Source of the DNA: Candidatus Scatomorpha stercorigallinarum
Lineage (GTDB): Bacteria; Bacillota_A; Clostridia; Oscillospirales; Oscillospiraceae
Assembly (NCBI GenBank): GCA_018713375.1
Contig: DVOV01000016.1
Coordinates: 1-8,033, forward strand
Length of the DNA: 8,033 bases
Direction: 5' to 3'
A program made the position numbers and the translations under genes. Shown here piece after piece: positions 7,334 to 8,033 of the stretch (within the stretch, counting starts at the first letter, position 1; each line of letters begins with the position of its first letter). The notes under the pieces were generated by a model that had not been told where the DNA came from, ran no database searches, and was given only the letters and a program-made list of their open reading frames with translations.

Positions 7334-8033
7334 ACCCGGCAAATCCCGCGGAGCTCCGCGCCGCGCTGGAACGGCACGGCTTCCGCTTTTCAAAATCGAA
7401 GGGCCAGAACTTCCTGATCAACCCCAACATCCCCCGGCGCATCGCCGCTATCTCCGGCGCGGCGGAGGACAGCTTCGTGCTTGAGGTCGGCCCCGGGGCC
7501 GGCAGCCTGACCGTCGAGCTCGCGCAGCTCGCGGGCCGGGTCTGCGCCGTCGAGGTAGACGCCGCCGTCCTGCCCCTCCTCGCCGAGGCCCTCGAGGGCG
7601 TGACGAACGCGGAAGTGATTCAGGCCGACGCCCTGAAAACAGATTTATGTAAACTTGTTTCAGAGCGCGCCTGTGGCCTCCGTCCAATGGTCTGCGCCAA
7701 CCTGCCCTACAGCATAACCTCCCCGCTGCTCTCGAAATTCATTGACAGCGGCTGCTTTGAGCGCATAACTGTCATGGTGCAGCGCGAAGTCGCCCTCCGC
7801 CTTGCTGCGGAGCCCGGAGCTGCCGACTATGGGGCGTTTACTATTTATGTAAACTGGCATTGCGAAGTGGAGCGCCTTTTTGACGTCCCCCCCTCCTGCT
7901 TCATGCCGCAGCCGAAGGTGACGAGCAGCGTAATCCGCCTTACGCCGCGGAGTGCGCCGCCCTGCGGGTGCGCGGACGAAGCCTTCATGTTCCGCTGCGT
8001 GCGCGCGGCCTTCTCCCAGCGGCGCAAGACGCT
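7330..8033 (+). CDS. rsmA: 16S rRNA (adenine1518/1519-N6) dimethyltransferase RsmA/KsgA, cut by window edge
   Basis: RsmA (KsgA) dimethylates two adjacent adenines in helix 45 of 16S rRNA late in 30S assembly. The frame from ATG 7330 is open to the window end (234 full codons; the family is usually about 270-290 residues, so the C-terminus is missing). Landmarks: SKSKGQNFLI (21-30), VLEVGPGAGSLT (50-61, SAM-binding), the ribose-binding Glu at 75 in AVEVD, NLPYSITSP (124-132, catalytic NLPY), MVQREVALRL, FMPQPKVTSSV (191-201) and FSQRRKT (228-234). GAGG at 7318-7321 lies eight bases before the start, and ATGA overlaps the coaW stop. The stretch around 7640-7860 is less GC-rich, with TTA, GTA and AAA codons unlike the rest of the gene, and holds a 13-base repeat. 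Confidence 0.95.
   Translation, partial: MNPANPAELRAALERHGFRFSKSKGQNFLINPNIPRRIAAISGAAEDSFVLEVGPGAGSLTVELAQLAGRVCAVEVDAAVLPLLAEALEGVTNAEVIQADALKTDLCKLVSERACGLRPMVCANLPYSITSPLLSKFIDSGCFERITVMVQREVALRLAAEPGAADYGAFTIYVNWHCEVERLFDVPPSCFMPQPKVTSSVIRLTPRSAPPCGCADEAFMFRCVRAAFSQRRKT
7643..7855 (+). repeat. Pair of 13-bp A/T-rich direct repeats inside rsmA, 200 bp apart
   Basis: ATTTATGTAAACT occurs at 7643-7655 and again at 7843-7855, exactly 200 bases apart and in different reading frames (DLCKL versus IYVNW), so protein similarity does not explain it. The first copy lies between imperfect inverted arms CTGAAAACA (7633-7641) and TGTTTCAG (7656-7663). In the second, GTTTAC (7836-7841) and GTAAAC (7849-7854) form inverted arms overlapping the repeat. 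A role is unknown. Confidence 0.6.

Overview
The window is GC-rich bacterial DNA that looks like a chromosomal core region of a member of the Bacillota, most likely class Clostridia. The reasons are the order ylxM-ffh-rpsP-khpA-rimM-trmD, strong AGGAGG-type ribosome binding sites, a type II pantothenate kinase, a DUF6440-type small protein and the use of GTG starts. I cannot name the genus. AUA isoleucine codons are frequent despite the high GC content. I saw no mobile element, phage gene, CRISPR array, tRNA or rRNA. The genes are tightly packed, and no gap without a gene exceeds about 170 bases.

Layout. Positions 2014 down to 1 (minus strand) hold the first ~671 codons of a very large membrane glycosyltransferase of the cyclic beta-1,2-glucan synthetase (NdvB/Cgs) family, which runs off the left edge. 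From 2015 to 2181 is a divergent intergenic region. It carries a perfect sigma-A consensus promoter (TTGACA, 17 bp, TATAAT) facing right and a short leader that can fold into two mutually exclusive hairpins. From 2182 rightwards all genes are on the plus strand: ylxM (helix-turn-helix partner of SRP), ffh (SRP GTPase), rpsP (ribosomal protein S16), khpA (KH-domain RNA-binding protein), a perfect 15-bp terminator-like hairpin, rimM (30S maturation), trmD fused in frame to a complete GNAT acetyltransferase domain, a 66-residue DUF6440-like protein, coaW (type II pantothenate kinase) and the start of rsmA/ksgA (16S rRNA dimethyltransferase), cut by the right edge.

How it fits together. The right-hand genes form a translation and protein-export block: SRP targeting, 30S assembly (S16, RimM, RsmA), tRNA G37 methylation and coenzyme A supply. 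The gene rplS, which usually follows trmD, is absent here. The points most worth a second look are the TrmD-GNAT fusion with a strong internal ribosome binding site at the junction, the terminator-like hairpin that splits the operon before rimM without room for a new promoter, and the leader hairpins. I found no clear candidate for a wholly new defence or mobile system.
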